Shown: positions 1-12,554, counted from the first letter of the stretch. The stretch is DNA of 64,000 bases from Hippophae tibetana (GCA_037013495.1 CM072807.1:4819001-4883000); one strand, 5' to 3'. Notes: a model not told the origin generated them from the sequence alone. Made by a program: numbers and translations.

Positions 1-372
1 ATTATATTCTTCTTACATGGATGTTTTCCATTCTGAAATTGTATCTACTTCTTTCCATGTATTAGGTTTTGGTAAAATTGAAAGATAAACTATAGTAAAG
101 GTCTTGGGTTTTATACTTCTTAGTTGTTCTTGTGATCATTGGGTGCTTTTTGGTGGTTGAAGAAACTAAAAGATTTGGAAAAGAGAGATCAATTATTGAG
201 AAAGATCATTAGATGGTGATGGAAATATATTGACATTTTGTTGGTGATAAAGAGATAAGCTTGGATTTATATCTTATGGTATAAGTGAAGACTCAGAAGA
301 AATAGGGGTAGGAAATGTTGGTGAAAAAAAAAGAGTCGTGAATGATGGTGTAGAATTTCTTGAGTCAGAATT
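1..372 (-). pseudogene. copia RT N-terminal part (truncated)
   Basis: Read on the minus strand, the segment about 60-150 encodes a HPMITRTTKKYK-like stretch. This corresponds to the conserved HPM-TR-K motif that precedes the copia reverse transcriptase. It is followed by a degraded 'WKEVDTISEWKTSM' stretch resembling the 'P-W--AM--E' start of RT. The rest of RT lies outside the window. The region between here and the integrase tail is serine/proline-rich linker, as in other copia polyproteins. Several frames must be combined. Confidence 0.6.
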
Positions 373-1345
373 TTAAGCAATTGGAGAGGTTAGTGGTTTT
401 GAGGAAGGAACTATAATACTTGGACTTAAATGTGAGGTTTGTGGCAATTCATTTGACGATGACTTGTATGGAAAAGTATCTTCATCAAATATAACATGGT
501 ATCTTATATAAAAATGCTTAGCTTGATTATCATAACAAATGTATCCTTTGTGTTTAGATGCATAACCAAGGAATACACCAGGGATAGACCTTGGATCAAA
601 CATGTCAGCATTGTAGGATCAAAGACAAAGATACGTAATGTAACCAAAAACTTTTAATAATTTAAAATCCATTTTCTTCTAGTATAGAAGTTTATATGGC
701 GACATACTCTTAAAATATTTGTGGGTAACCTATTCATAAGGAAGCAAGCTATCTTGAAAGCATAACCCTATAAAAGCATAAGCACCCTTGATTTATATAA
801 CAGCGCTAAGCCACTTTGAAATATTCTCTTATGTCGAGACTCTACAACTTCATTTTGGTCATAAGTGTGAGGACAAGTACATCTATAAACTATGCCTTTA
901 GTTTAAATTCCTGTAATTAAATGTTTGAATTCACCTTTACCATTGGTTTGAATAGCCTTAACATAATTAAAAAAAAATGTTTCTCTACCATTGTTTTAAA
1001 ATTCAGGAAAGCTACATGAGTTTGATCAATTGATTTGAGTAAGAAAATCCATGTATATCTAGAGTAATCATCTAAAATAGATAGAAAATATTTCTCTCTG
1101 TTCATTGTTAATTTGGATTATGTTTATAAGTCTAGATATAATAGTTCCAAAGGAGTAGCAACTCCATCATGAGTATTATTAAAAACTAGTTTATGAGACT
1201 TAGACATTTGATACTCATTAAAAAATTGAGAAGTATCTTTGACATGTCTTGATAGTACACAACTAGTTAAACCTTTATTTATAGTATCAAAAGATGGATG
1301 ACCTAATCGATCATGCCACTTTTAGATAGTGTAACAATATTAGTA
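373..1345 (-). pseudogene. copia integrase (broken)
   Basis: Integrase of relic A in several frames. Near 1195-1335 a GAG-pre-integrase segment reads WHDRLGHPSFDTI and carries the first two histidines of the HHCC zinc site. At 917-1105 the core begins with SILDDYSRYTWIFLLKS; this holds the first catalytic aspartate region (DDYSRYTW is the classic copia signature). At 373-603 the C-terminal part reads FDPRSIPGVFLGYASKHKGY, the copia integrase tail motif (PRS--CVFLGY---KGY). The segment between 610 and 910 is frameshifted but retains NRLPTN-like residues. The enzyme would insert element cDNA; this copy cannot make it. Confidence 0.88.
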
Positions 1346-1524
1346 AAAGTAATAATAGGACATTAAATTTTTTTGACAACTTACAAACCATCAATTGCAT
1401 CAATTTCAAGCTTGTAGAGACCATTTTCACTTCCACCTTTAAGGAAAGTTTCTTTTTTTTTTAAAGAAAGATCATTTGCATAAAATTAGAACTTGATTGT
1501 CATCGCATAATTTATAAACTAAAA

Positions 1525-1770
1525 CTACTTATGAAGCATGAACAAGTGTTTCAAGATGAGTGAACAAGAATCAGTTATACGCAGAACACCACTACCTACT
1601 CGAGAAATAGACAACATATCACCATTGCCTAAAATAACACCATCATTACCTGAATAGGGAATTGAGTTTATAGGTTGAGTTGCATCAACTGTTAAGTGAT
1701 GAGTCACCTTATATTCAAGTAGCCAAGAAGATGTAGATGAATCTCCACTAAACTGACTGGATGCAACCAT
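1525..1770 (-). pseudogene. copia aspartic protease (active site lost)
   Basis: About 80 open codons on the minus strand. The segment SSWLLEYKVTHHLT aligns with the copia protease signature W-L-L-D-S-G-A-T-H-H-L-T, and is followed by the typical VILGNGDMLSISRVGSGVL stretch. The catalytic D-S-G is replaced by E-Y-K, so this protease would be inactive even if translated. It lies directly downstream of the gag zinc knuckle, as expected in this superfamily. Confidence 0.85.
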
Positions 1771-1799
1771 AGCAGAATTATTCTAAAACTCATTATACC

Positions 1800-2968
1800 C
1801 ACCACCTTGTTTTCCAATTAAAATGCCTCTAAGTAAGAAACAAATAGCAGTCTTGTGTCCTACTTTTTCACAAATTTAACAAATATAATGTTCACCATTA
1901 TTTTTCTTGGAAGTAGATTGTTAATTGTTTGAGTAACTAAGTTTGTTACCAAAAGAGGCATTACTAGGATTTTGGTTGTCAACATATGAAGAAGAATTTT
2001 GACTAGATTGTCCCTATTGTTGTAGAAATTGATGAATTCTCCATATAGGTGGTTTATTAGAATTTTCTTTAGTATTCTAAGAAGAATTATTCCTTTGAAT
2101 ACCGATTTTGTTTGAACGCCAATTAGAAAATCCTTTTGATCCTAAAGTAGCATCATTAGCTAGAGCAGCATTGGTATAAAATGACTAACTGACATCCATG
2201 TTACTTTGGTGATTCAACATTTTGTCAAACCCTTCAAGGTAGCTACAAAAAGAACCAAATGTAGGTGTAGTTTTCCTCATATTGAAAGAGGTAGTGAGTG
2301 ATGCATATTTTGGACCTAAGCCTTAAACAATATACATCATTAGATCATTTTCATTAATAGTTTCACCACAAGTTTCTAAATGATCAAAGATAGTCTTAGA
2401 TTTCAATGTGTACTCAAAGACAGATAGATTATCCTTATAAAGAGTTTGCAATTGTGACCTCATATCCATAATATGAGAGTGATTAGTGGAAGAAACATTT
2501 TCTACAAGAGAACTCCATTGCTGAAAGGCAATATGACATCTAACTAATAGATAATTCATATTGAGAGTGGCTGACCCATATATCCAACCTTTAACATGAG
2601 AATCAAGTCACTTCCAATTTGAAAACACTAGGTTTAAAACACCATTCACTATACCATTTATGAAACCATCAAGACCATATATGTTGTAATGAAGCTCAAC
2701 ATTTATTCTTTCCAAATTAGATAATTATAGTCATCTAACTTAACTAACAGATAGACACTCACCGGAAGATTGGATGAGAAACTCTGGGTTAAAACTTCAA
2801 TCATCTAAGAATTTGGATTTGAATTTTTTGAGCCATGTGAGTCATTAAAGGTTCTTCTTGAGAGGAAAAAGATGAATAATGAACTTGATATTGATGATTA
2901 ACGGGTGTATTTATAATATCCATATAAGTGCTAGGAATATGTTGAGAATGTGGATTGTCTCTTGCCAT
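1800..2968 (-). pseudogene. copia gag with zinc knuckle (broken)
   Basis: The reading can be followed from an ATG at 2968 (MARDNPHSQH) with several stops. The open piece 2323-2559 carries a retrotransposon gag (UBN2-type) segment with SQLQTLYKDNLSVFEYTLK and a following GLGPKYASLTTSF. Near 1846-1893 a CX2CX4HX4C zinc knuckle is readable (C-x-ICEKVGHKTAIC) with its first spacing residue hit by a stop. Gag would build the virus-like particle and bind RNA. The start is chosen because it is the first ATG after the PBS at 3006-3017. Confidence 0.82.
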
Positions 2969-3005
2969 GAAAAAATTAGCTAAAACATGTCCTCACGAAT
3001 TATTT

Positions 3006-3017
3006 GCCCTAATACTA
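3006..3017 (-). other. primer-binding site (tRNA-Met type, degenerate)
   Basis: On the minus strand TAGTATTAGGGC aligns with the standard plant copia PBS TGGTATCAGAGC, with four mismatches over these 12 bases. It sits between the LTR remnant and the gag ATG, which is the right place. It marks the inner end of the 5' LTR. Confidence 0.6.
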
Positions 3018-3018
3018 T

Positions 3019-3340
3019 AATGAATAAATCATTTGTGAACAGAAAGAAAGTGCAAAGAATGTGGAAACTAGTTTATGAGCACAAAACCATATTTCACCTA
3101 CGTGTGTGCCTTCCTATTTATAGTAAGATAACCATTTATCTTTTTAACAGTATGAATATTTAAATTAATACAATTAATAGATTAATAAGAAATAATTAAG
3201 TATATTAAAAACTAAATTATACTATCATTATAATAAAATATAGGATATTTATATCATTATTTATATAAATTTATCTATTTGAAATCACGAATATATTTTG
3301 TTGTATTTTAATATGCTTTAGCTTCAAAATAGATAAATTT
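3019..3340 (-). repeat. 5' LTR remnant of copia relic A
   Basis: This is the sequence outside the PBS. On the minus strand a TATA-like box CTATAAATAGGAAGG is readable at about 3109-3123, followed downstream by a short leader to the PBS; this fits the promoter/R part of a copia LTR. The outer end is unknown because the second LTR is not in the window, and the limit at 3340 is a guess. Confidence 0.45.
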
Positions 3341-5489
3341 ATTAATACATGAACAATAATTTAATAACCAATAATTTTGTAAGGTGTACAAGGTAAATTT
3401 CAAGAAAAGTAAAGCGTGTCATGACAAAGAAACACAATATACCATGGTGCACACTATTCGGAATGAATTATAGGGCATATTGAGTTTTTTGTTCCCCAAG
3501 GAGACCCTTTTAGGTGCGAAGTGAGGGAACTCTATGTTATGACGAGGAAAAAGTTATATCGTGGAATACAAACTTAAATTAGCTCGAAATTCTTTGTACA
3601 CAAGTTTTTATCGATAAATTAACATTTATGTTTTAGGTTTTACATATGAATACATATAGAACATAATTTTTCTTTCAATTTCCAATTTTTGTTCTTTATA
3701 TTTAGTTTTATTTTTATACACAATAGATTATATTCATAACAAATGAAAGACATATCTTTAAGAGGTTTTTCAATTAAAGAAAATACAAAAAAATATCTAA
3801 TTATTTAAGAATATTTTAAGGATTAAGATCACAATTACAAAGCACGATACATCATCCATCTTTAATAGATATTATAGATCTAATTTATAATATTTTATAT
3901 ACATATAATTTTTTTATATATTTCCTAATTATTTGAATGTTATTTTTAATACACTGAACATGAAATCTAATTTGAGCATATCTGCTTGATTTTAACTATG
4001 AAAATTTAGATTTGTTATCATGTTTGTGCAAATTTAATTAGGTAAATATTTTTATAAAATTAACAAATATATTTCCTTATTCAAGATTCATTACAAAATT
4101 TATTTATGATTAATTTACTAATAATTTATTTTTTATAAAAGATTTAAAATATGATAATTAGGTTTCAGAAATATCATCTAGATCTAATTTGGATACCTTC
4201 AATAAGAGCTTAAATTGATGACTCTACTAAATGTATTGATTTAAATTGTTTGTAATTTCTTTAGGAATAATGCATAATTTAATCTATTAGTTATTTATCC
4301 CACTAAAAAACTTTAAATGATTTGATTAACAAAGAAATTGTTCACCGTCCAATTTTTTTTTCATATTTAAAAGGAAAAATTAATAATTTGAATTTATATT
4401 TTTATTAACTTAATTAATTCTAAATAGGTATATGGTTAACTAGCATAATATTTTCATAAATTCTTCATTGAGTATTAATTTTATATATGTCTTGATTTGT
4501 TTCAATCAAATTTATATTTAGATATTTTTAATTATTGTTTTTACTAGATTAAGATTTTCAAAATTAACTCATTATGATAGAACATTTGAGTTTTATTTTT
4601 ATATATTTTTTAAGTTTTTAATAAATTAAAAAAAAATTAAAACCACATAGTTCATGTTGAAACTAACCTTAAAAATATATTTATCGCTTATTATAAGTGA
4701 TTTATATATTTACAAGATATTTTATAAGTATAAATTTATGCATCAATGGGTCTAAACATTTACGCCATTATAGACTTATGAAAAAATTTGTTTCATCAAT
4801 AATATGAAAAACAAGATAAAGAAAAAAAAGATCAACTAATGAAATAAAGCAAATACAAGTCATGTAAACTCTTTAGATACAAAAACAGTGCTATAAAGAA
4901 CTTTTTTTTACACTCACACTTTTTATGTTATGTCACGTGTGAATATTATTTAGTAAAATAAATATTTTTATATATGATACAATATAATACGTATGAGTGT
5001 AAAAATAAATATAAATTTATGTATTATTATCATTTATTTTACTATAAAAATGCTTAAAATTACTTTACAAGAGTTAGAGCAAGAATAATTCATATGTTCG
5101 TGATTTTAATAATAAATACTATATGTCTACGTAGCAATTTTTTTATAATGCAATGATATATTTCACGTGTGTAAACTTAAAAAAATGATTTTAAACCCAT
5201 TAATATATACGTGTGCGCATGAGTATACTAGTATGTAATTTTTATTTAAAAATAATAATAAATGCTATATATATATCCTACCAAATTAACAAATAAATAA
5301 TTTTGATTAATATTTAAATGTGAAGCCTAATGTATAACTTATAAATTCAATCATTTTTAGAGAGTAAAAAAATAAATAAATTAATTAATTATGATTTAAA
5401 TATAGGAGTCGACGTCACAACATGAATACAAAATTTAGTTGGAATTAATCAATAAATTTGAAAAAATTATCTTAAAAAACATTAAAAAT
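3341..5489. other. AT-rich intergenic DNA, no gene seen
   Basis: Very AT-rich with many homopolymer runs and stops in all frames. No recognisable coding segment, RNA gene or paired repeat was found. Confidence 0.6.
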
Positions 5490-5765
5490 GAATCATTTAG
5501 ATACTTTGGTAACATAGTTTTTGTATGTGACACTTAAATCACTAAAAATTTTAAATTATGATATTTTATTCACATAAATTGGTAGTTATATTATTAAAAT
5601 ATTAATTTTTTTTGTAATTATGTGAATAAAATATCATTTTTTACGATAAAAAATGGACACTTTAATCAGATAACTATGAAATTATGTGATTAAAGTATTA
5701 CAATTTAAAATTCTAGTAAACTATTTATCAAATGTAAAAATTATGTGAACAAAGTTTCATAATAA
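5490..5765. repeat. MITE-like repeat with repeated 20-bp motif
   Basis: A 19-bp perfect inverted repeat (ATGATATTTTATTCACATA at 5558-5576 and its complement at 5619-5637) forms a stem with a 42-nt loop. The right-hand arm belongs to a motif of the type ATTATGTGANTAAAGTAT that recurs in direct orientation at about 5617, 5681 and 5740, roughly 60-64 bp apart. This pattern of repeated motif plus stem resembles a degraded foldback or MITE element. Outer ends and target duplications were not identified. Confidence 0.45.
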
Positions 5766-5949
5766 CATATAATAATAAAGTCATACTTTTTTATTATTAT
5801 AAATATATATCATTAAAAAATTAAGTAAAACTTTTTATATATCAACTAACGTATAAAAATAATATAACAATATAACATAATTGTTAATCCATCAAATACA
5901 CGTGTGTAAAACTTAACTTTGACGAAAACAAAACTATTTAATTTATAAG

Positions 5950-6150
5950 TAGCAGCACTCTCATAGCTGTATATTATAGCCCTTACCAAAACTACATCTT
6001 ATCCTCTTGCCGAAGAAAGAAAGAAAAGGCCCATTAAATTTAGTTATCCAAAGATGAACTGTGAACCGTATCGTTGTCAGGCCCATCAAAAAAGGATAGA
6101 AGTTGGTTCGATGGGCTGCATCTGTCTTTCGCTCTCTCTTCAAAATGTGC
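5950..6150. promoter_or_regulatory. cluster of TGGGCY (site II-like) motifs
   Basis: Three GGCCCA/TGGGCT motifs occur within about 90 bp (GGCCCATTAAA near 6030, GGCCCATC near 6080, GATGGGCT near 6111) in a less AT-rich island. In plants such TGGGCY site II elements are bound by TCP factors in promoters of housekeeping genes. No gene could be recognised beside the island, so a promoter role is only a suggestion. The last two motifs also form an inverted pair (GGCCCATC / GATGGGCT). Confidence 0.22.
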
Positions 6151-8279
6151 AGTTCATCTACTTTTAAAATAGCTTTTACTATCTATTTTTATCAATATTA
6201 TTAAAAATTGTTAATTTAGTATTCAACTTTACTTATTCATATTTTTTTTACTAAAACCTATAACAACACAAAAAATAATTTTTTTTTTATTACATCTTAA
6301 GATTATTTCGTTAGAAAGGATAGGTGATGATTTTTTAAAAAATTATTAAAACTACAGTTATAAATTCACACATACATATATATTGATAGGTCCAAACCTT
6401 TTTTCCTTCCTATACCAATAATGAATATATATCATTGTATTACATGATAATTTATAATTTTTTTAAATAATTATACTATATATCGATATATATGTAATAT
6501 AATTTTTTTTTAATTATTCAAAGGAAATATTCTTACAAAAAAAATTGGGTGATAATTTCTAAATTATTAACAACAAAAATAAATCTACGAGGGTAACATG
6601 GTTTTACAAAATATCGTTATGTACTTTGAAAGTTTTAATTTTTCTTCTAATCTGTTTCTGATGTTAATAACTACAAATAATTCTCCTACCTATTTTTTAA
6701 AGGAAATAACTTAAATGCAAAAAATCTTCTCTTATTATTTGACTAAAACTTTGAATTATTATAATTTTTTGACAATGTACCAATAAGTAAACTTGATATT
6801 AAATTGACACAATTTCAATAATAAATGTGAAAATAGGTTTTAAAATAATAATATCAATCATTTCATAAAATCTTCAAATCCATACCTAATCTATTTTTAT
6901 ATTAATTTTAACGTCAAACTTTAATATCCTTAATATTTTTAATTTTTAATTTAAACAAATTTTTGTATTAAAATTTAACATCATAAATAAAATTGATCAC
7001 CTATTTTAGACATAAATTAACACAAATGAAATATTTTAACCTTTCTAAATATTTTTCAATTCTCAAATAAATTAAAAAAAATAATTGTTTAATAAATTAA
7101 AAAAAATTAAATATTTTTTTAAATATTTAACTTGTGTTAATTTAATACGCATGATATTAAACACATTGTTAATTTTAATATATGATGTTTAATTTTAAGT
7201 TTATTTCGAATAAAAAGAGCCTCCGTTACAAACTAATTACATACGTGGAACAAATGGAAATTACTCATTTTATAGCTTTTGTTGATTAGCTCTCTAGCTT
7301 ATAAAGAGTTTGTCTTTGCATATTATTTTCTACGCGGGATGTGATCGTCAATCATGATGACCTATTCACATCCAAAATCATGTACAAGTAGTCTGTGACT
7401 TTATTATAAAGGGAAGAAGGAAAAGATAAAAAAAAAAAAAACAGTCAAATCAAACAAGATTTCCAGGGCCATTCAGGGTATAATGACAACGTTAATTAAC
7501 CTCCTTTAATAGTTTTAGTTTTTTAGAATAAATTTTTAACCATTTTTAATTTTATGATTCTATTTTAAAGATACATTAAATATAATTATTGAATTGTAAT
7601 TATTTAATATGTATTATGCACTAATAACTTCAAATTTTAAGAGAATTGATTTTCAATTTTTTTAAAATTATAGTATTTGTTTACTCATACAAATCTACAA
7701 ATAATTATTTGTATTAATTAAATACTTATAAAACATTTTATTTTTTAATTTAATGTTTTTTATTAGGTTTTAAATGTTCCTATACTTCTTTCGTGATAAC
7801 ACTTTTGTTCCATTTCTTTTAATTTTGATAAGTTTATTCCATTAAGCTTTAAATAGAGTTAATTAATTTCAAATTTTTTAAAGTTAAAATTATATTTTTT
7901 AAAAAATAAAAATTAAAAGCAAAAAAGCTATCTCTACATTTTAAAAAATATCAATTTTCTATCTGAATTTATCTCATTTTTCTTATTTTCTCTCTATCAT
8001 CTCTTTTTATTTCCTTGTATTTTATTTATATACACATTGTAAATTTTATTTTTATCTCTAAAGTTTTTTGAATTTACAAATTATAACAAATAAAAAAACA
8101 TAATATTTTTGGGTTTTTTTTGTTTTTATTTTTAGAAATATTATAAATATAATTTTTATTTTTTAATAAAATCTCATTTTTTATCTTCGAAAAAACTATC
8201 ATTTTTTAAAAATTAAACTAAATTAATTCTATTTAAAAATTACAACATTAACTTACAAAAATGGTACTAATTTACGCTA
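6151..8279. other. AT-rich intergenic DNA, no gene seen
   Basis: Homopolymer-rich sequence with dense stops. A short less AT-rich patch at about 7230-7410 was read in all frames without a recognisable product. Confidence 0.6.
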
Positions 8280-8760
8280 TTCACCTGCGTAAGAGTTATA
8301 GGATGATTTTGACCTTATTTCGGCTTTTTTGGACTATTGCTGGGGTGAAAATTAGTTATAGAAGAAGCTGTACGTGTAGCAGAAGCCGAAGAACTGGAGT
8401 CTGAAACAGAGCCTTGCAGCTCAATAACTTGGACTTAATAGTGTAGAATTATTGTTACTAGCTAACTTACAAGAACTGCCATCACATCACATGCATGCAT
8501 GGGTTCCACTTCTCAATATATATATCCCAATTATCTCTGGCGGTGTATTTTTGTTTCTTGGCCGACAATTTATAACACTACGTACGTACTGCTTAAAAGT
8601 GAAAACATCAGTACATCACCGGCCAGCCGGCCACTACTATTATTATCTTTCTATAAATTAATTAATAATACCCTCCTCCCTCCACATATCTAGGGACCTT
8701 TTCCTATTACCTCTTTCTCCAACTTGGTTCGACGAACCTTTCAAATTTTGAGGTTAATTC
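8280..8760. other. unexplained less AT-rich island
   Basis: This stretch is clearly richer in G and C than its flanks. It contains the palindromic words CATGCATGCATG (near 8490; CATGCATG is the RY motif read by B3 factors in some plant promoters), ACGTACGTAC (near 8580) and CCGGCCAGCCGGCC (near 8620). Two overlapping short ORFs (8452-8661 and 8499-8693) have no recognisable domain and a composition typical of chance ORFs. It could be a gene remnant, an untranslated exon or a promoter; nothing decides this. Confidence 0.3.
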
Positions 8761-10429
8761 CTCTTCTTATTTTGAAGTTTTTTATGCTTTATTGTTAATA
8801 AGTAACAAATGTTAAAAATATGAGTTTTTGTGGTATAAAATATGAGTTTTTTTCAATGTATTTACAAACTATTTGTGTCATATAAAAAATAGGATAATTA
8901 AATTGCTTTTTTCTTTTATATATATATATATATATCATTTTTTTATGATTTTTATGGATTAAAGAGTCTCTTAATTATACATATAGATTTACTTATTTAG
9001 TTTAAATTTATTTTAAGAAAAATAATTAGATACTTATTATATGTTAAATATATGTTTTTATCTGATTAAAACAAAAAATTAAAACTATTTAAATTAAGTT
9101 GTAACGATACTAAATAACATATTTTAATATATATGGAGACGAACAAAAATTATGAAAGAAATTAAACATAAATTATAATAAAATTGTAAAAACATTTGAG
9201 TATATGAAAGAAAAATAGACAATATACACATTACATGATAATTATATGTAGTGTAATACGAAATGGTTAAATTGTATGCGAGATAAAATATATTTTTTGA
9301 AGAAAAGGTTATGAAAACTAAGTAGGAAAATAACAAAAAAATAACAAAATTATATCTTTAAAATTTATGAGAAGATGATAAACGTTTATCATTCTACTAG
9401 AGTCTAATTAGTAAAAATTGTATACTAATACAATAAATATGAAAAGTAAATAAAGAATGTAGATGAATACTTAGTATAATATAATAAAAGGAAAAATAAT
9501 ATTCAAATAATAAACTTAAAAAATAATATTATCATATGTTTTTATAAAATATAAAGGTATATTTATAAATACATTAAAATAAATTTTTTTTATCAAAATA
9601 TTGAGAAAACACGTATCTTTTTCATTTATACTTAGCTCCGTCCCTAATTATATGTCTCTTTTAAATCATTTATCATAAAAATTATCAAACACCGTAAAAA
9701 ATATTTAACCAATTTGAAAGAGCGTTTTGACACAAAGAAATTTCAAATAGTACAATTTTTTGACATCAATAATTTTATATTTTAAATTATTATATATGCA
9801 AAAATTAGATTATTAAATATATGTAGTGAAATTACTTGTAAAAAATATTAGTTTGAGTTATCATTTTGTATTATGTTTAATTCATGTAATATTTGGATTG
9901 AGCTTCACTATCACGTAAGATCACATTATTTTCGTGTCCTTTCATTTAATGTTATTTATTATTGAGTTAAACAAGTTTGTGTTAGCTTTGTATTATTTTT
10001 AGCAACTTATCAAATTTGCTTCGATATATGGTGAGCATTCTTGTTAGGATTTTAAAAAAAATACACTCATTTTTTGATATAAACTAATAATGATTTGAGA
10101 TTTATCTATATAATTAATGTCAATTGTACTATCTTCTTACTCCTATTTTTAATTTTACTTCATTCTCATCTCCATATACTCTTCAAGTATTGAAAAAAAA
10201 TTATCTTTTGTTAAGTTAATGTATAAAATAAATAAATAAAAAAGTAATTTAACATATTAATTTGATTTATCATCTCATATCATATTTTGATTCATTTAAT
10301 AACTATTATAATATCATTTTAACATCCTATTAGATCACATCGATAACGTCATCCTATGATCAATACATAAATATTTTAAAAAAAAAAAAGTTGAAATAAT
10401 TTTAAGAGAATTTTTTCCTTTATACAAAA
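8761..10429. other. AT-rich intergenic DNA, no gene seen
   Basis: Contains a short (TA)n run near 8917-8935. The minus-strand ORF at 9124-9336 is Phe/Ile/Tyr-rich and looks like a composition artefact. No repeat pair or domain was recognised. Confidence 0.55.
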
Positions 10430-10800
10430 ATTTTTGTGTGCCAAATGAATCATTGACGAATTGCTCCCTTCGGCCTCCACCAAGCCGCAATATTTTAATT
10501 GAAAAAACAGGCGGCAAACCCCAAAAACCGCAAAAGTCTTCTCAGCCTTCGTTTCAAGATTTTTCGAATGTGGGTCAATGTTGTAAAGGTTCACAATCTC
10601 ATAGATTTGTGTCAACATCACCAAAAACTGGTCGTACATCAAGGATGTCATTGTTATAATCAGACGGGCAATAGTTGTCCATTGCTACATCGTGTTGCCT
10701 AGGCAGTTTGCCGACATGTATCAAATAGATCGCTAGTGTTCTGATTTAGATGGGCTTATAACGGGCCCACATTTGTCAGTTCAGTTGAGCCCAGTAAATT
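10430..10800. other. unexplained less AT-rich island with GGGCCC/TGGGCT words
   Basis: Less AT-rich segment with two overlapping plus-strand ORFs (10438-10659, 73 residues; 10499-10702, 67 residues) and an opposite ORF (10376-10651). The plus ORF is rich in Ser, Pro and Lys and matches no family I know. At its right end ATGGGCTT, CGGGCCCAC and GAGCCCAG motifs cluster within about 50 bp. It may be a captured gene fragment or a promoter remnant; no splice structure is convincing. Confidence 0.25.
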
Positions 10801-12111
10801 TTTTTTTTTCTTTAAGAAACAAAGAAAATACCTTTGGGTGACTGGTTTGAACATCATTTTAGCCATGAATATGTTAGCAAAATATCAAGTGAAAGCTTTA
10901 AATATATTTCTTTAATGAAGTGGGCCTTTAATTTCTTTTAGTGAAATGGAGCTACATGTTTTTAACTTGTGGAATAGCCTAATAGGTGACCACTAGCATT
11001 TAGAAATGGCTATTAGGCGTGCTTAAATTTTTATTATCTAAGCTTATACATTTAATCTATAAAATAATTATAATTTGTAAAGGTTAAGTTTATAATAATT
11101 TCTTCGAAAATGTTACATTATTATTTAAAATAATAATATTATTTTTATAGAAACATTTAGATTATTTAAATAATTAGTTAAATTTTAATACATAAAACAT
11201 TATAATTAATTTTTAATGATGTCAAAATTATGATCAATTTCATGTATTTTTTCAATATATAAACACACATTTAGATTATTTATTATTTTTAATAAATATA
11301 TTCATAATTATACAAAGAATTACCTCTAAATTCTTATAATATTTTCCAATTTCAAAAACTAATTTTTTTCCTAACTTCTAAAAATTACATCACTTGTTTA
11401 CTTTAAAAACCAACTGTTTAATTTTAATTTCCTAAGAAATTTTATTATTATTAAAAAATTAATTTTATTCAATTTATTAGTTTTTTTACTTATTATAATT
11501 ATTAAAAATATATAATATGTAATAATTATTTTTATTTTTAACTATTTTTTTAAATAACTACTTTATTTTTTATTTTTTGATTTATCTTCAAAAAAATTTA
11601 AAACAAACTTTTAATTATTTATAAAACTATTAATTAAATTCCTCAATTATATTGTAAAAAGTTTTTAGGAATACTTTTCTAAAATAACTAAAATTATTTG
11701 ATTTTCTAAAATCAACTAAACTGGATTAGATTTTTTTTATCTTGATAATCCATTTAATCATATTATATTATTTTACTTTATTTTAATTATTATTTAATTA
11801 AATAAATGTTAAATAAATTAATAGTACTATTGATATTTTAGGATTCCTTTCAAACAAAGATTATAGCCTTTTTCTATCTATTCCAATGTCCTAAATGTTA
11901 CCCAAGCTCACCCACCCGCATGAAACACTCTCTTTCTCTCTCCATCGTCGAATACTATTATTATCCATTTTTTATTCTTCGTTGAGCATTTTTGAATGTG
12001 GATTGTGCTTCTTCATCAATCCTTTGTCTTCATCATTTCTCAATCTAGAAGCAATTATGTATTTTCTTCTTTAAATAAACACATTATATAAGTAGGCCAA
12101 ATCAATAAAAT
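10801..12111. other. AT-rich intergenic DNA, no gene seen
   Basis: Homopolymer-rich; no recognisable coding or RNA feature. A pyrimidine-rich patch lies near 11910-11945. Confidence 0.55.
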
Positions 12112-12554
12112 TGTTAGAAAAATTAGATATATTTTTCTAAGTAATTATTATTCACTTATTATTTAAATAAATATAACTCAAATTAACTCGATAAAAAAAT
12201 GTTATTAGGAATATAGTGTTAAAATAAACTAAAACAGATATTTAAACAAAAATATTAAAACAGATATTGAAATAAAAATATCATAAATTTAACGAGGTTC
12301 GATATAAATTTTACCTAAGTTCTCAGACGTCGTTAATCACTTCTACTATCTCTAAATTGATGAACTCCAAAATTACAACTAATTTGGACAAAATTAAACT
12401 AATCAAATGCTCTTACAAAAATTGAAAATTTTACAAATTTTGGGATGTTTACAAACGGTGGAGGAGGGTTTTATTTATAGCTCAAAATATAAATTCTATC
12501 TTTATTTCTAAACAATGTGAGACCTTTCCAATTTGCTCACTAAAGAGCTATACA
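12112..12554 (-). repeat. 3' LTR of copia element B
   Basis: Aligns over its whole length with 14483-14929. Shared landmarks include AAATAAACTAAA followed by repeated CAGATATT words near 12215-12260, TCTCAGACGTCGTTAA near 12320-12340, and TTTATTTATAGCTCAAAAT near 12470. The last of these gives a minus-strand TATA-like box CTATAAATAAAA. The right end TATACA abuts integrase sequence directly. Confidence 0.92.

Larger units (their letters stand above)
1..3340 (-). mobile_element. Ty1/copia retrotransposon relic A
   Basis: On the minus strand this block reads, from right to left, LTR, PBS, gag, zinc knuckle, protease, GAG-pre-integrase, integrase and the first residues of reverse transcriptase. 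The order PR-IN-RT is diagnostic for Ty1/copia. The element is cut by the window's left edge, so RT, RNase H and the 3' LTR are not seen. Stops and frameshifts are spread throughout, so it is a dead copy. The right limit is approximate because only one LTR is visible. Confidence 0.9.

Noticed and set aside
8715-8735. GGTTCGACGAACC palindrome resembling a tRNA T-loop
   Set aside because: Flanking sequence does not fold into a cloverleaf.
9124-9336. Minus-strand ORF of 70 residues, hydrophobic, membrane-like
   Set aside because: AT-rich DNA often gives Phe/Ile/Tyr-rich chance ORFs; no start context or homology.
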